Assembly (NCBI GenBank): GCA_021740625.1
Contig: JAIOZK010000010.1
Coordinates: 62,001 to 126,000, forward strand
Direction: 5' to 3'
Origin: Bacteroidales bacterium
Lineage (GTDB): Bacteria > Bacteroidota > Bacteroidia > Bacteroidales > JAIOZK01
Length of the DNA: 64,000 nucleotides
Shown piece by piece: positions 38,508 to 47,941 of the stretch (within the stretch, counting starts at the first letter, position 1; each line of letters begins with the position of its first letter). The translations under genes were made by a program, and so were the position numbers. The notes under the pieces are model-generated. The model was not told the origin of the DNA. It saw nothing but the letters and a program-made list of their open reading frames with translations, and ran no database searches.

Positions 38508-38819
38508 ATGCAGGCTATGTTGTACAAAAAGTTAACAATTCCGGTACTGCTGATTTTAATGCTGGTATTGGCATTGAACACATCACCCGGATATTTAAGC
38601 AGTGAGGATGCTTCACTGCAATATAGGGATACAACTCATTTGTCCGTCAGGCAAACGGATACAATCGTGCTTATCAATGCAAATGGGCATGAACAAAGTA
38701 TGGGCATTGTTCACGATACAGCAAAAATATCGGGTCCAAAAAAGGAACCCAGTCTCTTTATCAGGTATATGACCTATTATTATATGATTGTAAATGCAAC
38801 GATACACAAAAACTTATGA
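38508..38819 (+). CDS. Small exported protein preceding pstS, unknown function
   Basis: The protein has 103 residues, or 100 if ATG 38517 (MLYKK) is used. A signal-anchor helix (KLTIPVLLILMLVLALN) is followed by a polar extracytoplasmic part ending in an aromatic segment (FIRYMTYYYMIVNATIH). It overlaps the pstS start by 4 nt (ATGA), which suggests translation coupling. I recognise no family. The overlap and the signal-like helix make it more likely real than chance. Confidence 0.55.
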   Translation: MQAMLYKKLTIPVLLILMLVLALNTSPGYLSSEDASLQYRDTTHLSVRQTDTIVLINANGHEQSMGIVHDTAKISGPKKEPSLFIRYMTYYYMIVNATIHKNL

Positions 38820-39784
38820 AAAAAATTAACACAATTTCCGTGTTGTTCACCATTTTCTTTTTGATGGTTTCCTGCAATTCCCGAACCGGAGATAATACAG
38901 AGAAGAACGGGAAAAATGTAAAAGGAGAAATCTCTATTTCGGGTGCATTTGCGCTTTATCCGCTCACCGTGATGTGGGCGGAAGAATTCAATGTTGAATA
39001 TCCCAACATAAGAATTGACATTTCGGCAGGAGGAGCAGGCAAAGGCATGGCTGATGCCCTTTCAGGCATGGTCGATCTGGGAATGTTCTCCAGGGAAGTC
39101 AGTCCCGAGGAGGAAGCAAAGGGTGCATGGAAAATTGCCGTGGCACGAGATGCGGTGTTGCCAACCTGCAATCCGGCGAATCCACTCATAGATGCAATCA
39201 TGGAACAGGGATTGCAAAAAGATCAATTCCGGGAGATTTTTCTGAAAACGGAAAACCATAACTGGAAAGATTATTTTAAATCGGATAGGCCCGAACACAT
39301 GAATGTGTATACCCGTTCGGATGCCTGTGGGGCTGCTCAGATGTGGGGTGAATATCTCGGAGAAAACCAGGAAGAATTGAACGGGATCGGTGTGTATGGC
39401 GATCCGGGCATGGCAGATGCCGTAAAAAACGATCCAATGGGCCTGGGATACAACAATGTTATATACATCTATAATATTAAAACCAGGGAAAAGTATAAAG
39501 GCATTTCCGTGATACCCATTGATCTGAATGAAAATGATACTATCGATCCTGAAGAGGATTTTTATCATTCACTTGATTCAGTGATGACTGCCATTAAGAA
39601 CGGCATGTACCCTGCTCCTCCGGCACGTGATCTTTATTTTGTCGCCAGGGGCACCCCCGAAAAGCCGGAGGTTACTTTATTCCTTGAATGGATCCTGACC
39701 AAAGGCCAGAACTTTGTCAGAAAAGCCGGGTATGTTCAGCTTCATGAAGAAAAGCTCAGCGAGGAATTATCAAAGATCCAATGA
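38816..39784 (+). CDS. pstS: Phosphate ABC transporter substrate-binding lipoprotein
   Basis: The protein has 322 residues with a lipobox (FFLMVSCNS). The PstS-type binding site is recognised from SISGAFALYPLTVMWAEEF, followed by ISAGGAGKGMADALSGMVDL and TRSDACGAAQMWGEYLGE. It would bind phosphate in the periplasm and deliver it to PstCA. The family also includes close binders of other oxyanions, but the downstream PstC, PstA and PstB genes favour phosphate. The stop overlaps pstC (ATGA). Confidence 0.9.
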   Translation: MKKINTISVLFTIFFLMVSCNSRTGDNTEKNGKNVKGEISISGAFALYPLTVMWAEEFNVEYPNIRIDISAGGAGKGMADALSGMVDLGMFSREVSPEEEAKGAWKIAVARDAVLPTCNPANPLIDAIMEQGLQKDQFREIFLKTENHNWKDYFKSDRPEHMNVYTRSDACGAAQMWGEYLGENQEELNGIGVYGDPGMADAVKNDPMGLGYNNVIYIYNIKTREKYKGISVIPIDLNENDTIDPEEDFYHSLDSVMTAIKNGMYPAPPARDLYFVARGTPEKPEVTLFLEWILTKGQNFVRKAGYVQLHEEKLSEELSKIQ

Positions 39785-40701
39785 AAACAGGGAACAGATA
39801 CAGAAGTATTCAGGTGAACAGATTGTGGCGTGAGAAATTACACAGTTTGTGGATGAATATCGCCCTTGGTATTGTGATCATATTGCCTTTTTTGATCGCT
39901 ATTGGATTGTTGTGGAAGTCGGAAATGCTTTTGGAGGAACATTCGCTTCTGAACTTGCTCTTTAGCAGGGAATGGAAACCCCTTTCGGGAAAGTTCGGGT
40001 TTTACCCTTTTATTATCAGCTCGCTATGGGTAACCATCCTGGCGCTTTTAATCGCCGCGCCCATTTGTTTGCTGACAGCCATTCATCTTACCCAGTATGC
40101 AGACACATGGGTGCTGAAAGTCATGCATCCGGTAATTGATATTCTGGCAGGCATACCATCTGTTATATATGGAGTATGGGGAATTCTGGTAATTGTGCCT
40201 TTCATTTCGGATTACCTGGGGCCGCTATTCGGGAAGCAGATTTCCGGTTATTCCATCCTGGCGGGAGCCATTGTTCTCTCCATCATGATCATCCCATTTA
40301 TCCTGAACATCCTGATCGAAGTCTTTAAGACCATTCCAAATGAGCTTTCCGAATCATCCCTTGCACTGGGAGCCACCCAATGGCAAACCATCAAATATGT
40401 ATTGATCAAAAAAGGAATGCCGGGTATAATTTCTGCTTTTGGCCTCGGACTTTCCAGGGCTTTCGGTGAAACCATCGCAGTGCTGATGGTGGTCGGCAAT
40501 GTCACCCGCATCCCGACCGGGGCATTTCAACCCGGTTATCCCCTGCCGGCACTGATCGCAAATAATTACGGAGAAATGATGTCCATCCCCCTGTACGACT
40601 CGGCATTGATGCTGGCAGCGCTTATCCTCTTCCTTGTCGTGCTCATTTTCAATTTCGCTTCCAGAATTCTGATCATTAAAATGGAAAAAAGATCTCAATA
40701 A
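39781..40701 (+). CDS. pstC: Phosphate ABC transporter permease PstC
   Basis: The protein has 306 residues with six or seven helices. The PstC pattern includes SLWVTILALLIAAPICLLTA, DILAGIPSVIYGVWGILVIV and the EAA coupling loop ELSESSLALGATQWQTIKYV. It is an inner-membrane partner of PstA. It overlaps pstS by 4 nt and shares one base with pstA (TAATG), as in tightly coupled operons. Confidence 0.93.
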   Translation: MKTGNRYRSIQVNRLWREKLHSLWMNIALGIVIILPFLIAIGLLWKSEMLLEEHSLLNLLFSREWKPLSGKFGFYPFIISSLWVTILALLIAAPICLLTAIHLTQYADTWVLKVMHPVIDILAGIPSVIYGVWGILVIVPFISDYLGPLFGKQISGYSILAGAIVLSIMIIPFILNILIEVFKTIPNELSESSLALGATQWQTIKYVLIKKGMPGIISAFGLGLSRAFGETIAVLMVVGNVTRIPTGAFQPGYPLPALIANNYGEMMSIPLYDSALMLAALILFLVVLIFNFASRILIIKMEKRSQ

Positions 40702-41564
40702 TGTTTTTGCAAAAATTAAGAAAAGGAGAAGAAAAGTTTTTCAGGGTTGTGATGTTCCTGTCAACCCTCACAATTGCCATGGTGTTGTTGCTGATCATTT
40801 TCAGTGTACTGTATAAGGGCCTGCCATCAGTTTCCTGGGAAATGCTGACACAGGTTCCAAAAGGAGGGTTTTATTTCGGAAAGGAAGGCGGAATCCTGAA
40901 TGCTATTATTGGATCGATATACTTGTCCCTGGGGGCCACCCTGCTGGCATTTGTTGTTGGCTTGCCGGTGGCCCTTTATATGAATGTGCATCTTATCAGG
41001 AGACAAAAACTGGTCAATACCATACGTTTCTTCCTGGATCTTTTGTGGGGCATTCCTTCGATTGTCTATGGGGCATTCGGTTTTTCCATCATGATTTATC
41101 TTGGTTTGCGCGTATCTCTGCTCGCCGGGATTATAACAGTTGCTTTGTTTATCATACCGATCATGGTCCGTTCGATGGATGAAGTTCTGAAGTCCGTTCC
41201 CCGCGGACTGCTGGAGGCTTCACTTTCCCTGGGATCAACGCGTTCAGAAATTTCCTATATCGTATTTTTCAAGCAATGCATCCCCGGTATCATGACAGCA
41301 GTTTTATTATCTTTCGGAAGAGCCATCGGCGATGCAGCCTCCATTCTTTTTACCGCCGGTTTTACAGATCATATTCCCACCAGCCTCAGTCAACCAACAG
41401 CCACCCTGCCGCTTTCTATCTTCTTTCAGCTTACCTCACCCATACCCGAAGTGCAGGAAAGGGCTTATGCCTCCGCTGTTGTATTGATTGCTTTTATTTT
41501 AATCATAAGTATTTTATCGAGAATTTTCTCTCAGCGTTTTAATAAAAACAAAATTGACTTCTGA
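40701..41564 (+). CDS. pstA: Phosphate ABC transporter permease PstA
   Basis: The protein has 287 residues. Typical PstA segments are LNAIIGSIYLSLGATLLAFV, DLLWGIPSIVYGAFGFSIMI and the EAA loop RGLLEASLSLGSTRSEISYI. About six helices form the inner-membrane channel with PstC. The last base of its stop codon overlaps the pstB start (TGATG). Confidence 0.93.
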   Translation: MFLQKLRKGEEKFFRVVMFLSTLTIAMVLLLIIFSVLYKGLPSVSWEMLTQVPKGGFYFGKEGGILNAIIGSIYLSLGATLLAFVVGLPVALYMNVHLIRRQKLVNTIRFFLDLLWGIPSIVYGAFGFSIMIYLGLRVSLLAGIITVALFIIPIMVRSMDEVLKSVPRGLLEASLSLGSTRSEISYIVFFKQCIPGIMTAVLLSFGRAIGDAASILFTAGFTDHIPTSLSQPTATLPLSIFFQLTSPIPEVQERAYASAVVLIAFILIISILSRIFSQRFNKNKIDF

Positions 41565-42325
41565 TGGAAAACAATGCGAAAATAGAAATAAAGGACCTGA
41601 ACCTGTCTATCGGGAAACATCATATTCTGAAAAATATCAATGCCAGTATTCCATCCAATAAGATCACCGTAATTCTCGGCCCTTCCGGATGTGGAAAAAC
41701 TACTTTGCTGAAAAGCCTGAACAGGCTTACCGAGCTTTACCCGGATGTTAAAATGCATGGAGAGATATGCCTGGATGGGCAGAATATCCTGAACGGAAGG
41801 CATGATGTAACCCAGATCAGGAAAAGAATGGGCTTGCTTTCACAGAGGCCTTATCCACTTCCGATGAGTATTTACAAAAATGTTACCTATGGTTTGAGGA
41901 TCAGCGGACGGAAAAATAAGCTCTTTCTGCAAAAGAGGGTGGAGCATTATTTGCGTGAGGTCAACCTGTGGGAAGAGGTTAAAGACCGCCTGAAGGAGCC
42001 TGCCGGAAGCCTGAGTATCGGTCAGCAACAACGTCTTTGCCTGGCCCGGGGACTGGCTGTTGATCCTGCAATCATTCTTGCCGATGAGCCTACCTCGGCC
42101 CTTGATCCGGTTTCAAGCCAGGCCATTGAAAATATGTTCCAGCATCTGAAACAAAGATATACCATCATTCTGGTAACCCATATTCTGCGACAGGCAAAAC
42201 GTATTGCAGATAATGTTATCTTTATGTACCTGGGAGAAGTGGTTGAACAGGGGCCGGCAGATGCTGTTTTTGAAAATCCCAGTAAGGAAAAAACAAAGGC
42301 TTATTTAAATGGTGTGTTCTATTAA
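41564..42325 (+). CDS. pstB: Phosphate ABC transporter ATP-binding protein PstB
   Basis: The protein has 253 residues. Walker A is LGPSGCGKTTLL, the PstB-specific Q-loop region is LLSQRPYPLPMSIYKN (E. coli has MVFQKPNPFPMSIYDN), the signature is LSIGQQQRLCLARGLAV, Walker B is IILADEPTSALDP, and the switch is LVTHILRQA. No phoU follows, and no PhoB/PhoR-type genes are near, so regulation differs from the E. coli pst model. Confidence 0.95.
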   Translation: MENNAKIEIKDLNLSIGKHHILKNINASIPSNKITVILGPSGCGKTTLLKSLNRLTELYPDVKMHGEICLDGQNILNGRHDVTQIRKRMGLLSQRPYPLPMSIYKNVTYGLRISGRKNKLFLQKRVEHYLREVNLWEEVKDRLKEPAGSLSIGQQQRLCLARGLAVDPAIILADEPTSALDPVSSQAIENMFQHLKQRYTIILVTHILRQAKRIADNVIFMYLGEVVEQGPADAVFENPSKEKTKAYLNGVFY

Positions 42326-42328
42326 TCT

Positions 42329-43585
42329 ATGCTTATGAAGAAAAGAGGAATATTAGTGGTGTTGCTGGTCTTTGCCAGGCTGGCAATCTTTGCTCAATTT
42401 CAGATCTCTGCCGAATTCAGGCCGAGAGCCGAAATGAGAAGTGGTTACAAAATGTTAAAGGCGGATACATTGGATGCGGCCTGGATCGTGAGCCAGAGAA
42501 CCCGGCTGATCGCCGATTTTAAAAAATCTTTTTACAGCTTCAGAGTTTCCATACAGGATGTTAGATTGTGGGGTGATGAAACAATCGTTTCTTCAACCGG
42601 AGTATTCGGAGATGAAGCCAGTCTTGACCTCAACGAAGCCTGGATGGAATTGAAGTTCCTGAAATACTCTTCCCTCAAAATCGGCCGGCAATATTTCGCA
42701 TATGATGATTACCGGCTCTTATGGCACAGAAACTGGAACCAACATTCCCTTTCGTATGATGCATTGCTGTATCGCTTCGATCATCCCTTTCTGACCGCTG
42801 ATCTGGGTTTTTCGTGGAACAACACCATGGATCTGCTGTATGAAAACTTTTTCCCTGCGAACAGGATTAAAAGTCTGAACTTTCTGCATCTTTCGAAAAG
42901 CTGGAATGATCATTTTCGCTCCAACATACTGATCATGCTTACCGGCTATGAAAAATCAGATACAAGCAATATTATTAACTTCAGGAATACTTTTGGGGCC
43001 TATCTTGATTATGAAAAGGGAATTCTCTCACTTGATGGAAGTCTTTATCGACAGAATGGGAAAAACACTGCAGGATTTGATGTGGATGCCTGGTGTATAT
43101 CCGCCAATGCCAGGGTTGATCTCGGCATTGTTGAAGCAAGGATAGGAGGGGTTGTGCTTTCGGGGAATGACGCTTATGCTGGCGGAACCGATCACTTATT
43201 TGATGTGTTTTACGGGGCGCGCCATCGTTATTACGGATACATGGATTATTTCAGCAACATTCCCAAGTCCACCAGGAAGGCTGGCCTGGAAGATTATTTC
43301 GCGGGTCTGGATGTACATCTTTCTCAAAAGCTTAAAATGGCAGTCGATTATCATTATTTCCGCCTGGCCAATAGCATCATCCTAAATGGTGTAAAAATGA
43401 AAAGGGACCTGGCTTCCGAAATAGATCTTACATGCAAATGGGGTTTGTACAGTGATATCAGCCTGCAAGTCGGTTATTCCATCATGCTGCCGGAAGCAAC
43501 ACTCGAAAAACTCCAGGGATTTGATGAGGGTGAGTCTTCCTTTTCTTCCTGGGCATGGATGATGTTATCAGCAAAGATCCGGTAG
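42329..43585 (+). CDS. Outer-membrane porin, alginate-export-like family
   Basis: The protein has 418 residues with a signal peptide (RGILVVLLVFARLAIFA). The mature N terminus QFQISAEFRPRAEMRSGYK, followed by alternating strands (TRLIADFKKSFYSFRVSIQD, SLKIGRQYFAYDDYRLLWH), is typical of the beta-barrel porins of the alginate_exp type found throughout Bacteroidota. It follows pstB by 3 nt, so it is probably the outer-membrane entry partner of phosphate uptake. Phosphate selectivity is inference from position. Confidence 0.8.
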   Translation: MLMKKRGILVVLLVFARLAIFAQFQISAEFRPRAEMRSGYKMLKADTLDAAWIVSQRTRLIADFKKSFYSFRVSIQDVRLWGDETIVSSTGVFGDEASLDLNEAWMELKFLKYSSLKIGRQYFAYDDYRLLWHRNWNQHSLSYDALLYRFDHPFLTADLGFSWNNTMDLLYENFFPANRIKSLNFLHLSKSWNDHFRSNILIMLTGYEKSDTSNIINFRNTFGAYLDYEKGILSLDGSLYRQNGKNTAGFDVDAWCISANARVDLGIVEARIGGVVLSGNDAYAGGTDHLFDVFYGARHRYYGYMDYFSNIPKSTRKAGLEDYFAGLDVHLSQKLKMAVDYHYFRLANSIILNGVKMKRDLASEIDLTCKWGLYSDISLQVGYSIMLPEATLEKLQGFDEGESSFSSWAWMMLSAKIR

Positions 43586-43596
43586 AAAGCAGGACT

Positions 43597-44349
43597 TTAT
43601 CCGGAAAACTCCACTGTCTTGAAATCGTATTCTTGGGTCTTTCCGCTTTCCTCCTCTATCTGTAATTGCCCATATTCCGTTATGCCGGTGATCCTGCCTT
43701 TGAAAGTTCTGTTTTCGGTTTTAAATTCCGACCAGTTTTGGTAACGGTACAATACATTCAGGTAATCACCGTCAAGAGATTGACTCTTCTCCACTTTCAA
43801 TTGCTCATACCTGCTGTTCAGGTAATGCAGCAGGGATTGCAGGCATTCTTCCAGATTCAGTTCTTTGTTTGTGTGATGAATCAGGGAAACAGGATTGGGA
43901 GCATCTGACTTGAATGTTTTCTGATTGATGTTAAGACCAATCCCAAGGACGACGTATTCGAAATGCTTACCGATAATGGTATTGTTGATCAATATGCCCG
44001 CAACTTTTTTATCATCTATGTATACATCATTGGGCCATTTCACCGTCACATTTTTATCGGGCAGGACGTGTTTAACAAAATCATACACCGCCAGAGAGGC
44101 AAACTTGTTCAGGTAAAACTGGTGAGCTGGTTCCAGGAATACCGGTTTTAAGACCAAAGAAAGGAGAAGGTTTTTATCTTTCTCACTTTCCCAGCGATTT
44201 TCTCCCATCCCTTCACCATGGGTCTGGAATCCTGCAATAACAATGGTTCCCTCATTAAATTTTCTTTCTTTCAATGAACCTAATACAAACTCATTTGTTG
44301 ATTCCAGTATCTGGTATCGTATCTTTGGGTCACCAAGTTTGCGTTCCAT
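43597..44349 (-). CDS. birA: Biotin--[acetyl-CoA-carboxylase] ligase
   Basis: The protein has 250 residues; ATG 44347-44349 is chosen because the longer frame needs GTG and adds a short unrelated leader. Catalytic-domain motifs are ILESTNEFVLGS, the biotinyl-AMP loop GFQTHGEGMGENRWESEKDK (the usual GRGRxGRxW reads differently here), VKWPNDVYIDDKKVAGILIN and VLGIGLNIN. No DNA-binding domain is present, so it is a ligase only. It activates biotin with ATP and attaches it to carboxylase carrier protein. It converges on the porin gene. Confidence 0.93.
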   Translation of the reverse strand: MERKLGDPKIRYQILESTNEFVLGSLKERKFNEGTIVIAGFQTHGEGMGENRWESEKDKNLLLSLVLKPVFLEPAHQFYLNKFASLAVYDFVKHVLPDKNVTVKWPNDVYIDDKKVAGILINNTIIGKHFEYVVLGIGLNINQKTFKSDAPNPVSLIHHTNKELNLEECLQSLLHYLNSRYEQLKVEKSQSLDGDYLNVLYRYQNWSEFKTENRTFKGRITGITEYGQLQIEEESGKTQEYDFKTVEFSG

Positions 44350-44460
44350 TTTGTTCTGCTTTGAATGAAGCACAAAGAAACAAAATTTTACATTTTAACA
44401 AGAGTTAATATAGGGGGGCTTATCATAAAAGATATTGATTAAGGTCTTGAAAGCCTTATA

Positions 44461-44490
44461 TTTGATAAAGCCTAAAAATGTTTATTTTTG
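44461..44490 (+). promoter_or_regulatory. Promoter of the rsfS-ftsH operon
   Basis: TTTG (44461-44464) and TATTTTTG (44483-44490) are separated by 18 nt. This matches the phylum consensus apart from one missing spacer base. The predicted transcript start is about 44497, with a short leader. Confidence 0.65.
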
Positions 44491-44512
44491 CAATCTAAGC
44501 GGAAAGTCGCGT

Positions 44513-44881
44513 ATGATAAATTCAGAAAACAATTCAACAGAACAACTGGCCGAAACAATCATCCATGCGGTACAGGATAAAAAAGCAGAGAAAGTGATCA
44601 GTCTGGATCTGAGTAAAATACCCAATGCTGTTTGCAGCAGGTTTGTGGTTTGTCATGGGAATTCAAAAACCCAGGTTGATGCCATTGCGGATGAGGCCAT
44701 CAGGAAGGTAAAAACAGAAACAGGTGAGAAGCCATGGCACACCGAAGGATATGAAAACGCGGAATGGATTTTGATAGACTACGTCGACGTTGTGTTACAC
44801 ATCTTCCGCAAAGAAGTCAGGGATTTCTATAAATTAGAGGATTTGTGGGCTGACGTGGACATAACAAGATATGAAGAATAA
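44513..44881 (+). CDS. rsfS: Ribosome silencing factor RsfS
   Basis: The protein has 122 residues, with ATG 44513-44515 giving MINSENNST. The RsfS fold signature is visible in KVISLDLSKIPNAVCSRFVV, CHGNSKTQVDAIADEAIRKV and WILIDYVDVVLHIF. It binds ribosomal protein uL14 and blocks subunit joining when growth slows. It leads a transcript that continues to ftsH (40-nt gap), an order common in Bacteroidota. Confidence 0.94.
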   Translation: MINSENNSTEQLAETIIHAVQDKKAEKVISLDLSKIPNAVCSRFVVCHGNSKTQVDAIADEAIRKVKTETGEKPWHTEGYENAEWILIDYVDVVLHIFRKEVRDFYKLEDLWADVDITRYEE

Positions 44882-44921
44882 ACTAAGAATTTAGATACTA
44901 CCTATTTGGAAGGAAGACATA

Positions 44922-47069
44922 ATGGCAGAAGAAAAGAATACCAATACGAATAACTCCCAGGATTCTCCCAAAGGCAACAAGCCCAAGGGAAAATTTAATT
45001 TTTACTGGATTTACGGTTTGCTCGCGGTCATCATCATTGGATTGCAGTTCATGGATCTGGGAGGTGATGCCACCAAAACTACATGGGGCGAAGTTAAGGA
45101 GATGCTCGCCGATGGTGATGTGAAACGCTTGGTTTTGATCAATAAGGAAAAGGCTGAAATCTATATCAAGAGAGATGCGCTTAACAAAGAAAGATACCAG
45201 GAAGTCAGAGATAAGCAGGGTACTTTTGGTGAAAACGTTCCACAGTACTATTATAATATTACCTCCCCCGAATCATTTGATGACAAGGTAATGGAAGCCC
45301 AGAAAGGGATTGAAGATCCGGTTTATGTTGAGAATGAAACCAGGAGGAACTGGGGCATGGAAATTCTGGGATGGGTCATCCCGATCGGAATATTGCTGCT
45401 CGTGTGGTTTTTTATCATGCGCATGATGAGCCGCGGAGGAAGTGGTCCCGGCGGACAGATATTCAACATTGGAAAATCCAAAGCACAACTGTTTGACAAA
45501 AGCCAGAGTGTGAGCATCAATTTCGACGATGTCGCCGGCCTGAACGAAGCCAAAGTTGAAGTAAAAGAACTTGTCGACTTTCTAAAGAATCCCAAAAAAT
45601 ATACTGAACTTGGCGGGAAGATCCCCAAAGGTGCTTTGCTGATAGGCCCTCCCGGAACCGGAAAAACCCTGCTGGCAAAAGCTGTTGCCGGAGAAGCCCA
45701 GGTTCCGTTTTTCTCCATATCGGGTTCCGACTTTGTGGAAATGTTCGTGGGAGTGGGAGCTTCCCGTGTAAGAGACCTTTTCAAACAGGCCAAGGAAAAG
45801 GCACCCTGTATCATATTTATCGATGAGATCGATGCCATCGGAAGAGCCAGGGGTAAGAATCCCATGACAGGTGCAAACGATGAAAGAGAGAATACCCTCA
45901 ACCAGTTGCTTACAGAAATGGACGGATTCTCCAGCAATACCGGGGTGATCATCCTGGCAGCCACCAACAGGGCCGATATTCTCGATCGTGCCTTGCTCAG
46001 GGCAGGAAGGTTCGACAGGCAGATACATGTGGAATTGCCCGACCTGGAAGAAAGGAAAGCAATTTTCAAAGTACACCTCAGACCTCTGAAAAAGATCTCC
46101 AAAAATATTGATGTGAATTTTCTGGCCAAACAAACACCTGGTTTTTCAGGGGCAGATATAGCCAATGTTTGCAATGAAGCCGCCTTGATCGCTGCCCGTA
46201 AAGACAAAAAGGAGGTCGACCGGCAGGATTTTATGGATGCCATTGACCGAATTATCGGCGGACTGGAAAAAAGGAACAAGATCATTTCAAGACACGAAAA
46301 GAGAACCATTGCTTTCCATGAAGCCGGACATGCCTCTGTAAGCTGGCTGCTGGAACATGCCCATCCACTGGTTAAGGTTACCATTGTTCCGCGTGGTAAA
46401 GCACTGGGTGCTGCCTGGTATCTCCCCGAGGAAAGGCAGATCACTACCTTCGATCAAATGTTCGATGAAATGACTGCTGCGCTGGGTGGCAGGGCATCGG
46501 AAGAGATTAATTTCGGAAAAGTCTCTACCGGAGCATTGAACGACCTGGAAAAAGTTACCAAGCAAGCATACAATATGGTTGTTTATTTTGGACTGAATGA
46601 AAAGATCGGAAATATTTCTTACTACGATTCTACAGGCCAGCAGGAATATTCCTTTACAAAACCATACAGCGAGAAAACAGCCGAAGTGATTGACCAGGAG
46701 GTGAAAAAAGTGGTTGAAAGAGCATACAAAAGAGCCAGGGATCTTCTTAGCAAGCATAAAGAACAACTTGAACGCCTGGCCAATAAACTGCTCGACAAAG
46801 AAGTTATTTTCAGCAACGACCTGGAAGATATCTTTGGAAAACGCCCCTGGGATGACAAAAAGGATGAGACCTTAAATGGTAATGGTGAAAATTCAGAAGA
46901 ATCCCGGAAATCGCTTAAAGAAAAAAAGGAAGAAAAGAAGGACGAAAAAAAGGAAAAGAAGGAAAAAGCCGATGATACCGCAGAATTGAAGAAAACGGAT
47001 AATAAAACTTCCAGGAAAAAGAGCAAAAAGGAAGCGGAAATAAAACCTGATAATAAAGACAAAGCATAA
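44922..47069 (+). CDS. ftsH: ATP-dependent zinc metalloprotease FtsH
   Basis: The protein has 715 residues: an N-terminal helix (FYWIYGLLAVIIIGLQFM), a periplasmic segment, a second helix (GWVIPIGILLLVWFFIMR), then the AAA domain with Walker A GPPGTGKT from residue 242, Walker B IIFIDEID and the SRH region DRALLRAGRFDRQIH. The zinc protease site is HEAGH (His466, Glu467, His470). The C terminus is a lysine/glutamate-rich tail (KEEKKDEKKEKKEK) of no set structure. It degrades misfolded or regulated membrane proteins. Confidence 0.97.
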   Translation: MAEEKNTNTNNSQDSPKGNKPKGKFNFYWIYGLLAVIIIGLQFMDLGGDATKTTWGEVKEMLADGDVKRLVLINKEKAEIYIKRDALNKERYQEVRDKQGTFGENVPQYYYNITSPESFDDKVMEAQKGIEDPVYVENETRRNWGMEILGWVIPIGILLLVWFFIMRMMSRGGSGPGGQIFNIGKSKAQLFDKSQSVSINFDDVAGLNEAKVEVKELVDFLKNPKKYTELGGKIPKGALLIGPPGTGKTLLAKAVAGEAQVPFFSISGSDFVEMFVGVGASRVRDLFKQAKEKAPCIIFIDEIDAIGRARGKNPMTGANDERENTLNQLLTEMDGFSSNTGVIILAATNRADILDRALLRAGRFDRQIHVELPDLEERKAIFKVHLRPLKKISKNIDVNFLAKQTPGFSGADIANVCNEAALIAARKDKKEVDRQDFMDAIDRIIGGLEKRNKIISRHEKRTIAFHEAGHASVSWLLEHAHPLVKVTIVPRGKALGAAWYLPEERQITTFDQMFDEMTAALGGRASEEINFGKVSTGALNDLEKVTKQAYNMVVYFGLNEKIGNISYYDSTGQQEYSFTKPYSEKTAEVIDQEVKKVVERAYKRARDLLSKHKEQLERLANKLLDKEVIFSNDLEDIFGKRPWDDKKDETLNGNGENSEESRKSLKEKKEEKKDEKKEKKEKADDTAELKKTDNKTSRKKSKKEAEIKPDNKDKA

Positions 47070-47080
47070 TACAGGTTTTC

Positions 47081-47731
47081 ATGGAAGAAAGTACCTCCAG
47101 GGAAAAGATCTTTAAAAAGATCAGGGATGCACTGATCAACAAATCGGATAATCCATATCAGGTGAAAGATTGGAGTACATCCGTTTTTGCCCGTCTGGAA
47201 GATAGTCCGGATGTGAGCTTTGCCAAAGAGTTCACCCGCATTGGAGGCAAGTTTATTTACTGTGAATCTGAAACAGATTTTGTTGCTTCCTTCCGCCAGT
47301 TCATCAATGATTTTCCGGGTGAGATACCGGTTTGTACCGACCAAGGATTAATACAAGTGTTTGAAGAGAACAGTATTCATGTAAAGCAGGAATTGGAGGA
47401 TGCTGATGATCTGAAGATCGGGATCACCCGTTGTGAATATCTCATCGCCCGACTGGGAAGTATCATGGTTTCTTCTGCACATGAGAGTGGCCGCAGGCTG
47501 AATGTGTATCCCGAAATACACGTGGTTGTAGCCCATCCTTCACAGATTGTGCCCGATATGAAGGATGCACTTTCGGCCATCCGTAAAAAGTACAACAATA
47601 AATTGCCTTCCATGATTACAAGTATTGCTGGCCCCAGCAGAACGGCCGACATTGAAAAAACACTGGTGATGGGTGCACATGGGCCAAAGGAATTGTATTT
47701 GTTCTTAATCGAAGACAGGAATCTTAAATAA
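47081..47731 (+). CDS. LUD-domain (LutC/YkgG-like) protein
   Basis: The protein has 216 residues. The LUD fold appears in GITRCEYLIARLGSIMVSSA, VVVAHPSQIVPDMKDALSAI and SIAGPSRTADIEKTLVMGAH, the last being the family signature close to the GPSxTxDIE motif. In lactate utilisation, LutC acts with LutA and LutB, neither of which is nearby. It sits between ftsH and the phospholipid genes in this phylum-typical order, so the role may be housekeeping, still unknown. The gap to ftsH is 11 nt. Confidence 0.85.
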   Translation: MEESTSREKIFKKIRDALINKSDNPYQVKDWSTSVFARLEDSPDVSFAKEFTRIGGKFIYCESETDFVASFRQFINDFPGEIPVCTDQGLIQVFEENSIHVKQELEDADDLKIGITRCEYLIARLGSIMVSSAHESGRRLNVYPEIHVVVAHPSQIVPDMKDALSAIRKKYNNKLPSMITSIAGPSRTADIEKTLVMGAHGPKELYLFLIEDRNLK

Positions 47732-47737
47732 AAAAAT

Positions 47738-47941
47738 ATGGAAGACTGGGTAAAAGTATATTCTACGGACAAGAAGTACAAAGTGAACTTGCTGAAAGGC
47801 GTGCTGGCCGAAAATGATATTGAAAGCAGCGATATAAACAAAAAGGACTCTTCCTTTCTGATTGGTTCAATTGAAATTTATGTTCATCAGGATGATGCCG
47901 AAAAAGCAAGGGAACTTATAGAAAACCATAAGGAACTTTGA
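47738..47941 (+). CDS. DUF2007-family small protein
   Basis: The protein has 67 residues (MEDWVKVYSTDKKYKVNLLK...). The pattern of a short strand, a helix, and IYVHQDDAEKARELIENHKE at the end fits DUF2007, a ferredoxin-like small domain called a putative signal-transducing protein. It overlaps the following cdsA start by 4 nt (TTGA). Function is unknown. Confidence 0.8.
   Translation: MEDWVKVYSTDKKYKVNLLKGVLAENDIESSDINKKDSSFLIGSIEIYVHQDDAEKARELIENHKEL

Noticed and set aside
45323-46444. Minus-strand open frame of 373 codons
   Set aside because: It lies wholly opposite ftsH, whose product is certain. The translation is low-complexity Ser/Leu-rich without family motifs.
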